64,000 nt of DNA from Nocardia alba NBRC 108234 (GTDB lineage: Bacteria > Actinomycetota > Actinomycetes > Mycobacteriales > Mycobacteriaceae), in contig NZ_BDAX01000012.1 in NCBI RefSeq assembly GCF_001612665.1, positions 124,001 to 188,000 of the forward strand, given 5' to 3'. A program made the position numbers and the translations under genes. The notes beneath the pieces were generated by a model, which worked only from the letters and a program-made list of their open reading frames with translations, was not told where the DNA came from and searched no databases. Below are positions 54,368-64,000 of the stretch, piece after piece; position 1 is the stretch's first letter; every line of letters begins with the position of its first letter.

Positions 54368-54396
54368 ACCCGGGCCGTCGCGGGGACGGCCCGGGT
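54368..54396 (-). terminator. Terminator hairpin just after the ABC permease gene
   Basis: ACCCGGGCCGTC (54368-54379) pairs perfectly with GACGGCCCGGGT (54385-54396) around a 5-nt loop. It begins 7 nt beyond the permease stop on the minus strand. Confidence 0.8.
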
Positions 54397-54403
54397 TGGA
54401 TTA

Positions 54404-55165
54404 TCAGGCGTCGCGGCGGTTGACCACCACGAGCGCGCCGGCGAACACGATCGCCACGAAGACGGCGAAGTAGACCAGGCTTCCCCACACGCCCCAGTGC
54501 CAGTTCCCCGCGTACTCCTCGACGCTCAGGAACCGGTTCGCGTTCTGGAACGGCAGGAACGGCTTGACGGTGCGGCCGAAGCTGCCGAACGCGCCGAGCA
54601 GATTCTCCAACAGCAGCGACCACAGCACGATCAGCGAGATCGCCGCGGCGGACTGACGCACCAGCACACCGACACCGATGGCGAGCATGACGCACAGGAA
54701 CGCGTAGATCGGCACGCTGTAGATGGCCCGCCAGTTGCCGTCGAGCACCAGACCGGGAGCGTCGTCACCGGTGATCAGCTTGGCCAGAATGAACGCGATG
54801 AGCGCGAGTACACCGGTGAGCACGGCCGAGTAGATGCCGACCAGCGCGGTCTTCGACAGCACGACCTTGGACCGGTTCGGTACCGCGAGGAAGCTGGAGC
54901 GAATGACGCCGAAGCGGTATTCGCTGGTCACCGTCAGCGCGGCCATGATCATCAGGACCATGACGCCGAAGCCCGCGACACCCGACACCGCCACGCTCGG
55001 CGTGAGCAACGGCGGGCCCTCTCCCGAATCCCCCGTGGAGTCGGCGTTGGTGACCAGGGCGATCAGCACGGCGAGGCCGATACCGAGCACGACCACGACC
55101 GCCGAGCACCACCAGGGCGAGCGGGTGGAGGTGAGTTTGATTCGTTCCGCTGCGAGCACGCCCAT
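54404..55165 (-). CDS. ABC-2 type transporter permease
   Basis: This 253-residue permease has six predicted helices, with a long soluble loop after the first helix (NADSTGDSGEGPPLLTPS). The start overlaps the ATPase stop by 1-4 nt (ATGA). The segment MALTVTSEYRFGVIRSSFLAVP-like (about 73-95) is typical of ABC-2 permeases with ABC-type exporter partners. It probably exports a lipid or a drug with the adjacent ATPase. Confidence 0.88.
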   Translation of the reverse strand: MGVLAAERIKLTSTRSPWWCSAVVVVLGIGLAVLIALVTNADSTGDSGEGPPLLTPSVAVSGVAGFGVMVLMIMAALTVTSEYRFGVIRSSFLAVPNRSKVVLSKTALVGIYSAVLTGVLALIAFILAKLITGDDAPGLVLDGNWRAIYSVPIYAFLCVMLAIGVGVLVRQSAAAISLIVLWSLLLENLLGAFGSFGRTVKPFLPFQNANRFLSVEEYAGNWHWGVWGSLVYFAVFVAIVFAGALVVVNRRDA

Positions 55166-56100
55166 CAGAGCGCACCTCCCATCGCCTGTTGATCGAAGCT
55201 TTCACCGTGGTACTCCACGGCGCCGCCGGTCATCCGCATGAACGCTTCCTCGAGCGAGGCCTGCTGCGGTGCCAGCTCGTAGAGCGTGACGTTGTTCGTG
55301 CCCGCCACCTTGCCGACCTCGTCGGAGGTGACACCCGCGACGATCAGCGCGGCGGCGCCGTCTTCCTTCACGGTCATGCCGTGCGAGGTGAGCAGGCTGC
55401 GCAACTGATCCAGCTGCGGGCTGCGCACCCGCACCGACTGCTCGGAGGCGCGGTCGATGAACTCCTGGGTGGTGCCGTCGAACATCAGCTGACCACGGCC
55501 GATGACGATGAGCTGCTCGGCGGTCTGCGACATCTCCGAGAGCAGGTGACTCGACACGAGCACCGTGCGTCCCTCGGCGGCCAGACGCTGCATGAACCGG
55601 CGGATCCACAGGATGCCCTCCGGATCGAGGCCGTTGACCGGCTCGTCGAACAGCAGCACCTTCGGGTCGCCGAGCAGCGCGCCGGCCAGGCCGAGCCGCT
55701 GCGACATGCCGAGCGAGAATCCGCCCGCGTTCTTGCTCGCCACCTCGGACAGGCCGACCAGCCGCAGCACCTCCTCGACCCGCGACTTCGGGATGTCGTT
55801 GGAGGCGGCCAGCCACTCCAGGTGGGCGCGCGCCGAGCGGTTCGGATGCACCCACTTCGCATCGAGCAGCGCGCCGACCTGCGTGAGCGGGCGTTCCAGC
55901 TGCTGGTAGTGCTTGCCGCCGATGAGCGCACTGCCCGCCGTCGGCTTGTCCAATCCGAGGATCATCCGCATGGTCGTCGATTTACCGGCGCCGTTGGGTC
56001 CGAGGAACCCGGTCACCAGTCCTGGTCGGACGGTGAACGTGAGGTCCTGCACCGCTACGGTCTGGCCGAATTGCTTCGTCAGGCCCTTCAGCTCGATCAT
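55165..56100 (-). CDS. ABC transporter ATP-binding protein (DrrA/exporter type)
   Basis: This 311-residue ATPase starts at MIELKGLTKQFGQ. Walker A GPNGAGKST (about 36-44), signature LGMSQRLGLAG, Walker B VLLFDEPVNGLD, and the C-terminal extension (about 220-311) are typical of DrrA/NatA-type exporters. It is the first gene of the ATPase-permease pair, 84 nt downstream of the thiG end. Confidence 0.93.
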   Translation of the reverse strand: MIELKGLTKQFGQTVAVQDLTFTVRPGLVTGFLGPNGAGKSTTMRMILGLDKPTAGSALIGGKHYQQLERPLTQVGALLDAKWVHPNRSARAHLEWLAASNDIPKSRVEEVLRLVGLSEVASKNAGGFSLGMSQRLGLAGALLGDPKVLLFDEPVNGLDPEGILWIRRFMQRLAAEGRTVLVSSHLLSEMSQTAEQLIVIGRGQLMFDGTTQEFIDRASEQSVRVRSPQLDQLRSLLTSHGMTVKEDGAAALIVAGVTSDEVGKVAGTNNVTLYELAPQQASLEEAFMRMTGGAVEYHGESFDQQAMGGAL

Positions 56101-56184
56101 GCGCTCCAGCTTGCCGCACGATCGCCGTGCCGCGCGTCGCCGGGAAGTAGCGAGTCGGGTCATCCTCGAGGATGACCTCGACCC

Positions 56185-57144
<960 letters not shown>

Positions 57145-57148
<4 letters not shown>

Positions 57149-58236
57149 CGAACTCCTCCTTGCGACAGAGATGGCATCTGCGATGCCGGAAAACGTTGGG
57201 GCGCTGCGGCTTCGACAATCTCGGGGGTCGCACCATCGAGCAGCGCAGGCACGACCGCGGCGGTGAGCGCGAGGGTGAGCATTCCGTTGCGGCCGTGACC
57301 GGTGGCGGCGATGACACGGTCATCGAGGTGGCCGAGCAGTGGCAGGTTGTCCGGGGTCGCGGGCCGCGAGCCCGCGTTCGCTTCGGCCAGTTCGTATTCG
57401 GCGATGCCGGGCAGGATGGTTTCGGCGTCGGCGATCAGATCACGGACCCCACCGATGGTCACGGTGGTGTCGAAGCCGGCCTCGTATTGTGTCGCGCCGA
57501 CGACGATTCCATCTTCTCGCGGAACCAGGTAGACCTGTCGGCCGTGGACTCGGGCGCGGATCACCCTGGCCGGCGGCGGGCTCACGCCGGGCCTGCGACG
57601 CAACCGGAGGATCTCACCCTTCACCGGTCGCACCGGCAGGCCGGGCCAGAGCTCGGCCGAGCGGGCCCCCGCCGCGAGAACCACCCGGTCGTGCGGTAGC
57701 TCGTCGAGCGCGGCCACGGATTCGGCGCGGATCTCGACCCCGGCCGCGGCGCAGGCGGACTGGAGCGCCCGCAGTACCCGCCGATTGTCGATGGCGGGTT
57801 CGGTTTTCGCGTGCAGACCCGCGCGGACGGTACGCGCGAGCGCGGGTTCCAGTGCGCGAACGCCCGCACGGTCGAGCACTCGCAGATCGTGACCGAAACC
57901 GGCCAGCCAGTCCGAGACCGTACGCAGGTCCGTCACATCGGCGCTGTCGAGTGCGACGGTGAGCGTCTGCTCGGCCACGAACATCGATGAACCGGCCACC
58001 GCGGCGAGCTGTTCGGCGAAAGCGGGCCACCGTGCCAGCGCCGCCGCCCCGAAGGCGAGCACCCGATCCTCCCCCGGCCAGCCCTCCGACAGCGGAGCGA
58101 GCATGCCACCGGCCACGAAGGAGGCCCCGCGCGCGGGGCGCGGGTCGTAGACGGTGACCGTCCAGCCCGCCTCGGCGGCCCGCCACGCGACGGCAAGTCC
58201 GACGGCGCCGCCGCCAACGACCGCCAGAGTTCGCAT
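57145..58236 (-). CDS. thiO: Glycine oxidase
   Basis: This 363-residue FAD enzyme oxidises glycine to dehydroglycine for the thiazole ring. The dinucleotide motif [20 protein letters not shown] opens the protein; [31 protein letters not shown] and [23 protein letters not shown] follow in family order. The start [10 protein letters not shown] was preferred to the MKKTRWNV extension. It is divergent from thiE across 79 bp, a region too short for a TPP riboswitch and with no THI box visible. Confidence 0.93.
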
Positions 58237-58315
58237 CACGTTCCACCTTGTCTTTTTCACCTATCGCCCGCCACGGCGTTCGCACTCCAACGGTAGCGCG
58301 ACTACCGTCGGGGGC

Positions 58316-59014
58316 GTGCAGCCCTCCCAGTCGAACCATTCCGTCCCGCCGAGGGAACGTCTGTCGAGCGCACTGCTGTATCTGTGCACCGATGCGCGCC
58401 GGGAGAGGGGCGATCTGGCCGGATTCGTCGACGCTGCGCTGGCCGGTGGCGTCGATATCGTGCAGCTGCGCGACAAGGGATCGCCGGGCGAAGCCGAGTT
58501 CGGCGCGCTGGAGGCGAAGGCCGAGCTGGGCGCGTTGGCCGAGATCAAGGCCGCGACCCGACGTCACGGCGCGCTGCTCGCGGTGAACGACCGCGCCGAT
58601 ATCGCGCTGGCCGCCGGCGCCGATGTGCTGCACCTCGGACAGGGTGACCTGCCGCCCGCGTACGCGCGCCGCATCCTCGGTCCCGATGTGGTGATCGGCC
58701 GCTCCACCCACAACCGCGAGCAGGCGGGCTCGGCCGCCATCGACGGCCATCTCGACTACTTCTGCACCGGCCCGATCTGGACCACCCCGACCAAGCCGGG
58801 CCGCCAGGCGGCGGGCGTCGACTTCATCCGCTCGACCGCCGACTCCCATCCCACACTCCCCTGGTTCGCCATCGGCGGCGTCGACCCGACGCGCCTGCCC
58901 GAGGTGCTGGCGGCAGGCGCGCGGCGCGTGGTCGTCGTGCGGGCGATCACCGAAGCCACCGACCCCGAAACCGCCGCGCGCGAACTCAAGCAAGCCCTCC
59001 TCGCCGCGAACTGA
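58316..59014 (+). CDS. thiE: Thiamine-phosphate synthase
   Basis: This protein is 232 residues long from the GTG at 58316. TIM-barrel enzyme that joins HMP-PP and thiazole phosphate. Signature segments: [23 protein letters not shown] (about 45-53), [28 protein letters not shown] and [11 protein letters not shown]. The first about 20 residues ([16 protein letters not shown]) are an N-terminal extension. Divergent from thiO; probably shares the promoter region. Confidence 0.93.
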   Translation: MQPSQSNHSVPPRERLSSALLYLCTDARRERGDLAGFVDAALAGGVDIVQLRDKGSPGEAEFGALEAKAELGALAEIKAATRRHGALLAVNDRADIALAAGADVLHLGQGDLPPAYARRILGPDVVIGRSTHNREQAGSAAIDGHLDYFCTGPIWTTPTKPGRQAAGVDFIRSTADSHPTLPWFAIGGVDPTRLPEVLAAGARRVVVVRAITEATDPETAARELKQALLAAN

Positions 59015-59085
59015 GCTCGCGGATCGCTCCTGGGGCGAGCTGCGCCCACCGCGAACTGGGCGTGCCTGCCGATTCGGTTGTCCGG

Positions 59086-60015
59086 TCAGCGGTCTACCCA
59101 CCCCGGTACCCAGACGTCGAGCGTGGGTCGCGGGCCTGCGGTGCGCAGATACCCACGTAGCGCGGTCAGCACGGGGTGCTGGTCTTCGCTGCGGAACAAC
59201 AGCATGTGTGGGTAGACCGGGGTCGGGTCACGCAATGGGATACGCCGTAGATCGTGAGTCTGCGTCCACAGGTACCGGTCCCCGCTACCGACCAGGGTGG
59301 CCAGCGAGGCCGAGTCGGTCAGCGCGTCCATCAGGGCCTCGTCACCGAAATTGGGACCGAGCGCGTCGATGCTCAGTCCGAACGCCTCGGACAGCGCCTG
59401 ATAGAACGCCGCCCACTCCGTGCCCGGCCGGATCCCGGGGATCCAGATGCGGTGGCCGGCCAGGTCAGCGGGACTGACCCAGGGCGCATCAGCCAGCGGG
59501 TGGCGGGGACCTACGAGGAGTTCCAGGGGCGCATCCAGGAGTCGTTCGGCGCTGATGCCGACCGGGACCTGATCTGGCGACAGGGCACGGAAGGACGCGT
59601 CGACGGTCCCATCGAGCACAGCTCGAGCGGCCTGGGCGGCGTTCTCCGCACTCAGCGTGACCGCGTCGAGGTCCATCTCGGGGTGGGAGCGGTAGAACCG
59701 GTAGACGGCCTGGGCCGGGCAAATGCGCCGATTGAGGACATCGATGCGCAGGAGGCGCTTTCCGGGGCGCACGACCTGCTCGGCCTGCGCAACGGCCGCC
59801 AAGACCTTCTTGGCGTGCGGCAGGAAGACCTGCCCGTCCAGGCTCAGCCGGGAACCTCGGGGGGTGCGCACCAGCAGCCCGACCCCGACGTGCCGCTCCA
59901 AGGCCGCGATCCGTTTGGAGACCGCCTGTTGGCTCATACCCAACTCGTCGGCCGCAGCCTGGAACTGGCCGAACTCGGCGACGGCCACGAACGTCCGCAG
60001 CGCCCGAATATCCAC
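59086..60015 (-). CDS. LysR-family transcriptional regulator
   Basis: This 309-residue regulator starts at MDIRALRTFVAVAEFGQFQAAADELGMSQQAVSKRIAALE, a standard LysR DNA-binding domain (about 1-60), followed by the effector-binding domain. It is divergent from a putative acetyltransferase gene across 90 bp containing a perfect inverted repeat, a typical LysR arrangement; it likely activates that gene and represses itself. Inducer unknown. Confidence 0.92.
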   Translation of the reverse strand: MDIRALRTFVAVAEFGQFQAAADELGMSQQAVSKRIAALERHVGVGLLVRTPRGSRLSLDGQVFLPHAKKVLAAVAQAEQVVRPGKRLLRIDVLNRRICPAQAVYRFYRSHPEMDLDAVTLSAENAAQAARAVLDGTVDASFRALSPDQVPVGISAERLLDAPLELLVGPRHPLADAPWVSPADLAGHRIWIPGIRPGTEWAAFYQALSEAFGLSIDALGPNFGDEALMDALTDSASLATLVGSGDRYLWTQTHDLRRIPLRDPTPVYPHMLLFRSEDQHPVLTALRGYLRTAGPRPTLDVWVPGWVDR

Positions 60016-60031
60016 GCTTCCAGCCTATTTC

Positions 60032-60048
60032 CACAACCTGCGGTTGTG
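60032..60048. promoter_or_regulatory. LysR-type operator between the regulator and the acetyltransferase
   Basis: CACAACC-TGC-GGTTGTG is a perfect 7-bp inverted repeat with a 3-nt spacer, located 16 nt from the LysR start and 57 nt from the acetyltransferase start. Confidence 0.8.
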
Positions 60049-60105
60049 TCCGGTCTGGTGCCGAGTTGTTTGATCGACTGTTCTGCGCGGTGGTGAGATC
60101 AGCGA

Positions 60106-60657
60106 ATGTCTACCCGCACAGAGCAGATCATGTATGTCCAGACGGCTGAGTTCACGCGTCACACGGAGCGGATCGCGGAAGTGACCGATGCGACGTCTCG
60201 GCTGAACGTACTTCCGTTCAGCGACAGCGAAGGGCGCGCGGAACTGCTATCCGTTGTGTTCGGTGGTCCGCTGCCGGAATCGGTGACGATCTACCCGCCG
60301 TTCTTCACCGAGCACGGGCTGAACACGACGTTCGGGGACAACGTCTTCGTCAACCAGGGATGCACCTTCATGGACAAGGGCGGCATCCGCATCGGGAACG
60401 GCGTCATGATCGCCCCGAAGGTCAGCCTCATCACCGGAGGCCATCCACTGCCCTTGGCCGAGCGCCGCGAGTACCTCTGCTTCGCCCCGATCGTCATCGA
60501 GGACGACGTCTGGATCGGGACGGCCGCCGTGATCACGCAGGGGGTGAGCATCGGTGCCGGCACGGTGGTCGCCGCCGGCGCAGTGGTCACTCACGATGTC
60601 CCTGCCGGCGTTGTGGTCGCGGGAGTCCCCGCCCGGGTGATCAAGAAAATAGACTGA
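60106..60657 (+). CDS. Left-handed beta-helix O-acetyltransferase (maa/NodL type)
   Basis: This 183-residue enzyme has a helical N-terminus (about 1-50) and a left-handed parallel beta helix of hexapeptide repeats ([24 protein letters not shown]). The catalytic His is in [14 protein letters not shown], and the C-terminus has [28 protein letters not shown]. Family members acetylate sugars or nodulation factors using acetyl-CoA. Start ATG 60106; no strong ribosome site. It appears only in the accessory insertion between thiE and mutT3. Confidence 0.9.
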   Translation: MSTRTEQIMYVQTAEFTRHTERIAEVTDATSRLNVLPFSDSEGRAELLSVVFGGPLPESVTIYPPFFTEHGLNTTFGDNVFVNQGCTFMDKGGIRIGNGVMIAPKVSLITGGHPLPLAERREYLCFAPIVIEDDVWIGTAAVITQGVSIGAGTVVAAGAVVTHDVPAGVVVAGVPARVIKKID

Positions 60658-60682
60658 GCTCGGCGAGAGCTACCAGCGGGAA

Positions 60683-61321
60683 TCAGGCGAGGATATCGGC
60701 GCGGCTGAGGGCAGGGGCGCCGAGAGCCTGCGTGCCGAGGACGACTTCGGCGCCCGGGCCGTCCGGTCGGGCGTGCAGCCAGAAGAAGCCCTGTTCGGGC
60801 AGCTCGACTGTGCGGGGCAGGGCGTCGGCGAGGTCGGTGTCGGCGTCGAGGCGCACGCGCAACGGCACCGCGCGCAGTTCGATCCAGGCGGCGGCGAAGC
60901 CGGGGTGTAGCGGCAGGTCGGCGACCTCGTCCTCGGGCACCCAAGCCAGTTCGGCGCTCTCCCGGTTGGCGACTGTCGGCAGGGGCTTGTCGGCGTCGGC
61001 GACGACGGTGATGTAGGTCCACCCGCTGGGTGCGGTCATGGTCAGGCGCTCGGCGCGGACTCGCAGGTCGGCGGCGGTGATGCCCGCTTCCTCCTCGGCC
61101 TCTCGGACGGCCGCGTGCTCGGGTGACTCGTGCGAGTCGCGCGCCCCACCCGGGAGCGCCCAGGTTCCGCCCTGATGACTCCACGGCGCCCGGTGCTGCA
61201 GCAGCACCGCGGACCCGCCATCGGGCAGCGGCGCGCGCAGCAGTAGTCCCGCCGCACCGAATCTGCCCCAGTGCTTGACCCCATCGGGGCTCTTGAACCA
61301 GCCGTCGCCGTCGCCGCGCAT
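60683..61321 (-). CDS. mutT3: NUDIX hydrolase (MutT3-like)
   Basis: This 212-residue protein starts at MRGDGDGWFKSPDGV, behind AGGAAAG. The NUDIX box is perfect: G-x5-E-x7-REUxEExGU in GARDSHESPEHAAVREAEEEAGI-type spacing. The short N-terminal part is family-typical. It hydrolyses oxidised or other nucleoside diphosphate derivatives; the M. tuberculosis mutT3 acts on 8-oxo-dGTP-type substrates by report. Convergent with the acetyltransferase, ending 26 nt from its stop. Confidence 0.9.
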   Translation of the reverse strand: MRGDGDGWFKSPDGVKHWGRFGAAGLLLRAPLPDGGSAVLLQHRAPWSHQGGTWALPGGARDSHESPEHAAVREAEEEAGITAADLRVRAERLTMTAPSGWTYITVVADADKPLPTVANRESAELAWVPEDEVADLPLHPGFAAAWIELRAVPLRVRLDADTDLADALPRTVELPEQGFFWLHARPDGPGAEVVLGTQALGAPALSRADILA

Positions 61322-61449
61322 CCCATACTCTTTCCTGCGAGCAGCCGACCAGCAACCGCTGCGGGGGTATGTGAGGGGCTGCGCTACCCGTAGGCCCACA
61401 ATAAACTCCGCACAGGTAGGTGTACACGGACAGCGCCGGGAGGTGAACG

Positions 61450-62931
61450 ATGGTCGAACCGGGGAATCGCCATGCCGCGACGGAAGTGGCGGCCGTTCGC
61501 GTTCGCCCGTCGTCGCAGGCCGAGGCGGGTGCGAAGCACGCGGGGACGGCCGACGCGGCACCGGCGACACCGCGCTCAGCGCCGCCGCGCCGACCGGCCG
61601 CGCCCGTCGATCGGCCGCCCGCACCCGACGTCGCGGCGTTGCGCGCGCAGTTCCGACCCGCCCGGTTGCGCAGCTTCGCGCACTCCTCGCCGGGCCGGCT
61701 CGTCGCCGCCGGACTGGTCCTGATGGTGCTGTGCGTGACCGCGGGCGCGGTGACTTCGACGACCGTGATGGAGCGCCAGCAAGCTCTCGGCGTTCTGCTC
61801 GACGACACCGAACCCGACGCGCATTCGGCCAATCACCTCTACACCTCGCTCTCCATCGCCGACGCCGCCGCGGGCACCGCGTTCATCGCGGGCGGACTCG
61901 AACCCCAGGCGGTGCGTGACCGCTACACCCAGGCCATCGGTGAGGCCGCCGCCGAACTGGTGACGCAGGCCGGGCACATCTCCGACGAGGAGGCGGCCGA
62001 TCCGACGGGCACCGATCGCCGCCTGCGCACCGGCATCGCGACCGGGCTGCCCGTCTACAGCGGGCTGATCGAGACCGCGCGGGTGAACAATCGCAACGGC
62101 TATCCCGTCGGCGCGGCCTATCTGAGCGAGGCATCGCATCAGATGCAGGCTCGACTGCTACCGATGGCCGAGGAGCTGGAGGACCACCGCTTCGACTCGG
62201 TCACCGCGGCGCAGTATCGGCACGTGCGGCCACCGTGGACGGCGATCGTGCTGCTGGTGGTGGCGCTCGGCGCGCTGATCTGGGTGCAGGTCGAGCTGGC
62301 ACGCCGCTCGCGCCGGTTCTTCAATATGGGGCTGTTGGTCGGCACCGGCGCGCTGGCGCTGACCCTGCTCTGGACGGTCGCGGCCGGATCGGTCTCCGCC
62401 GTGGCGATGATCCGCTGCCGGGATGAGGGCGCGGTGCCATCGGCGCGTTTGGCCGAGAGCCGAATCCTGGTGCAGCAAGCCAGATCAGCGGAAATGGTGA
62501 AGCTGGTGCGCCGCGACGCGACCGGCGACTACGACCGCACCTTCGATGCGAATGCCACCCGGCTCACCGAGCTGCTCGCCGGCTATCCCGAGGACGCGCC
62601 CGCCCGCGACGAGGTGGCGCACGCGCGCGCCGCGCTCACCCGCTGGCAGTCGGCCCATCAGCGGATGAACGACACACTCGAGCGCGGCGATTTCCTCGGC
62701 GCGGCCGCCGTCGCGACCGGTCCGAGCGCCGCCGATTCCGCCGCCCAGGTCGACGCACTCGATCGGTCATTGGACAAGGCGGGCGCGGCGACACGAGACA
62801 CGTTGCGCACCAAGGTCTCGCAAGCCATGGATGTGCTGTCGTTCCTTTCCCCCGGCGCGTTCGTGCTCGGGATCGTGGCGGCGGCGTTCGTCGCGCTCGG
62901 CCTGTGGCCACGGCTGCGGGAGTACCGGTGA
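61450..62931 (+). CDS. glnX: GlnX-like integral membrane protein (Rv0412c type)
   Basis: This 493-residue protein has a disordered N-terminus (about 1-75, Ala/Pro-rich), a first helix (AAGLVLMVLCVTAGAVTSTTV, near 82-102), a periplasmic helical domain (about 105-255), two further helices near 258-310, a second periplasmic helical part and a last helix (FVLGIVAAAFVALGLW). ATG 61450 follows GGGAGGTGA. In M. tuberculosis GlnX connects GlnH in the outer membrane face with PknG in the cytosol. The gene overlaps glnH by 4 nt (GTGA). Confidence 0.87.
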   Translation: MVEPGNRHAATEVAAVRVRPSSQAEAGAKHAGTADAAPATPRSAPPRRPAAPVDRPPAPDVAALRAQFRPARLRSFAHSSPGRLVAAGLVLMVLCVTAGAVTSTTVMERQQALGVLLDDTEPDAHSANHLYTSLSIADAAAGTAFIAGGLEPQAVRDRYTQAIGEAAAELVTQAGHISDEEAADPTGTDRRLRTGIATGLPVYSGLIETARVNNRNGYPVGAAYLSEASHQMQARLLPMAEELEDHRFDSVTAAQYRHVRPPWTAIVLLVVALGALIWVQVELARRSRRFFNMGLLVGTGALALTLLWTVAAGSVSAVAMIRCRDEGAVPSARLAESRILVQQARSAEMVKLVRRDATGDYDRTFDANATRLTELLAGYPEDAPARDEVAHARAALTRWQSAHQRMNDTLERGDFLGAAAVATGPSAADSAAQVDALDRSLDKAGAATRDTLRTKVSQAMDVLSFLSPGAFVLGIVAAAFVALGLWPRLREYR

Positions 62932-63884
62932 GGCGCGGCCGCGTCCTCGCGGCGCTGGTGCTGGCCGGGCTACTGGCCGGCTGTTCCGACAGCACTCCCG
63001 CGCCCGACGAGCGGGGTGTCTATTCCGTACCACCGTTGCCCGCCAAGGTTATTCCGATCGGCACCGACACCCCGGTGCCGCCTTCGGGCGGCGAGCAGTG
63101 TGGCGATCCGACCGCGAGTCTGCGACCGAGCACCGCCACCGGCCCGACCATCGCCGCCATCCGTGCGCGCGGCCGACTCGTCGTCGGCCTCGACGCGGGC
63201 AGCAACCTGTTCAGCTTCCGCGATCCCCTCTCCGGTCGCATCGTGGGATTCGACGCCGACATCGCCCGCGAGATCGCCCGCGATCTGCTCGGCAACCCCG
63301 ACCTGATCGAATACCGCAGTCTCGCTTCCGAAGAGCGCGAGCGAGCCCTGCAGAATCACACCGTCGACCTGGTCGCGAAGACGATGACGATCACCTGCGA
63401 GCGACGGCAGCGGGTGGCGTTCTCGACGGTGTATCTGCGGGCCGATCAGCGGGTACTCGCGGTGAAGGGCTCCGGCATCGACGGTCTCGCCGATCTGGCG
63501 GGCAAGCGGGTGTGCGTGGTGCGCGGCACCACCTCCCTCGATCACATTCGCCGTGATCAACCGGCCGCCACGATCCTGACGGTGCCGACCTGGGCCGACT
63601 GCCTGGTGGTCCTGCAACAACGCCAGGTCGACGCGGTGAGCACCGACGACTCGATCCTGGCGGGCCTGGCCGCCCAGGACCCTTACACCGAAGTGGTCGG
63701 GGGCAGCATCAGCGCCGAACCGTACGGCATCGGCATTCCCAAGGGCGACGACGACCTGGTGCGTTTCGTCAACTCCACCCTGGACCGCATCCGCAACGAC
63801 GGTACCTGGACCCGCATCCATCGCCGCTGGCTCGCGACTCTCGGCGAGACTCCGAGCCCGCCCGCACCGAAGTACCAGGACTGA
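62928..63884 (+). CDS. glnH: GlnH-like amino acid-binding lipoprotein
   Basis: This 318-residue lipoprotein starts at the GTG giving MRRGRVLAALVLAGLLAGC, with the lipobox Cys at residue 19. The periplasmic binding domain follows (GRLVVGLDAGSNLFSFRDP, VGFDADIAREIA, VDLVAKTMTITCERRQRVAFS, YGIGIPKGDDDLVRFVN). In M. tuberculosis GlnH binds Asp, Asn and Gln and, through GlnX, activates PknG. There is no ABC ATPase or permease here, so it senses rather than imports. Confidence 0.92.
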   Translation: MRRGRVLAALVLAGLLAGCSDSTPAPDERGVYSVPPLPAKVIPIGTDTPVPPSGGEQCGDPTASLRPSTATGPTIAAIRARGRLVVGLDAGSNLFSFRDPLSGRIVGFDADIAREIARDLLGNPDLIEYRSLASEERERALQNHTVDLVAKTMTITCERRQRVAFSTVYLRADQRVLAVKGSGIDGLADLAGKRVCVVRGTTSLDHIRRDQPAATILTVPTWADCLVVLQQRQVDAVSTDDSILAGLAAQDPYTEVVGGSISAEPYGIGIPKGDDDLVRFVNSTLDRIRNDGTWTRIHRRWLATLGETPSPPAPKYQD

Positions 63885-63889
63885 CAGCC

Positions 63890-64000
63890 ATGGACACGAA
63901 TCCGACCGATGGTGAACCAGGACAACGTGATCGGGTCGCGAACGATGAGGCGCGCACCGCATCCGCCCCACCCCACGAACCAGATCACAACCCGGCGCCC
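63890..64000 (+). CDS. pknG: Probable pknG (serine/threonine kinase), 5' part only
   Basis: The ATG at 63890 comes 5 nt after the glnH stop and the frame is open to the window edge (37 codons: MDTNPTDGEPGQRDRVANDE...). The visible segment is a low-complexity, Pro/Asp-rich leader, as in PknG, whose kinase domain begins later. The identity rests on gene order (glnX-glnH-pknG) and not on any catalytic motif in view. Confidence 0.65.
   Translation, partial: MDTNPTDGEPGQRDRVANDEARTASAPPHEPDHNPAP

Noticed and set aside
58237..58315. TPP riboswitch between thiO and thiE
   Set aside because: Too short and without CTGAGA or the CCTGA...TAATGCC pattern that is clear before thiC.

Overview
The window is high-GC actinobacterial DNA, most likely from Nocardia or a close relative in the Mycobacteriales. 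The backbone matches the Mycobacterium tuberculosis segment Rv0410c-Rv0435c in inverted order: a Cdc48-type AAA ATPase, YbdK ligase, sodC, a VirR/LytR_C protein, a DUF3263 protein, def, a CG3035-type GNAT and xthA, then thiC, later thiG-thiS-thiO with divergent thiE, a mutT3-like NUDIX gene, glnX, glnH and the first codons of a probable pknG. A second block matches Rv0971c-Rv0976c (echA7, fadE12, accA2, accD2, fadE13, AtuA-like). Gene identities come from reading translated motifs and from remembered family knowledge; no database search was run. I saw no rRNA, tRNA, CRISPR array, insertion sequence or phage gene.

Layout. 1-1.4 kb: end of a sensor kinase overlapping a ZnF-UBP protein, then a lipoprotein. 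1.5-5.1 kb: Cdc48-like ATPase and an orphan multi-pass membrane protein. 5.2-11.1 kb: a complete Mrp-type cation/proton antiporter operon (A/B fusion, C, D, E, F, G), every junction a 4-nt overlap. 11.1-15.4 kb, minus strand: PAP2-type membrane protein, YbdK, SodC, VirR-like, DUF3263. 15.5-18 kb: def, GNAT, xthA. 18-20.5 kb: tyrosine catabolism (hmgA with a one-base frameshift, fumarylacetoacetase). 20.6-24.8 kb: MMPL transporter, a palindromic repeat element, a TPP riboswitch and thiC.

25-37 kb is accessory: small secreted protein, thioesterase, an SRPBCC-ArsR-SRPBCC operon behind twin palindromes, a DHA2 drug exporter, an SsuABC-type importer, a VOC protein, a TetR/epoxide hydrolase pair around palindromic operators, a CobW GTPase behind a Zur-like box, thiD and another TetR regulator. 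37.4-41.6 kb: methyltransferase, a GT2-GtrA fusion overlapping a GT39 glycosyltransferase (polyprenyl-sugar module), and a strong terminator. 41.6-43.2 kb: NmrA-type SDR and a vapBC toxin-antitoxin pair.

43.2-52.7 kb: a minus-strand acyl-CoA catabolic operon (AtuA-like, two acyl-CoA dehydrogenases, biotin-dependent carboxylase alpha and beta, enoyl-CoA hydratase, TetR), interrupted by a second copy of the palindromic element. 52.8-56.1 kb: two small membrane proteins, a class III nucleotide cyclase and an ABC exporter. 56.2-59 kb: thiazole synthesis genes thiOSG and divergent thiE; with thiC and thiD the window holds much of thiamine synthesis. 59-64 kb: a LysR/acetyltransferase pair, the NUDIX hydrolase, and glnX-glnH-pknG, the known amino-acid sensing route to the PknG kinase.

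The most unusual feature is the dispersed palindromic element (22.9 and 44.9 kb): two copies share a 23-nt loop almost perfectly while their long stems differ in sequence but remain paired.
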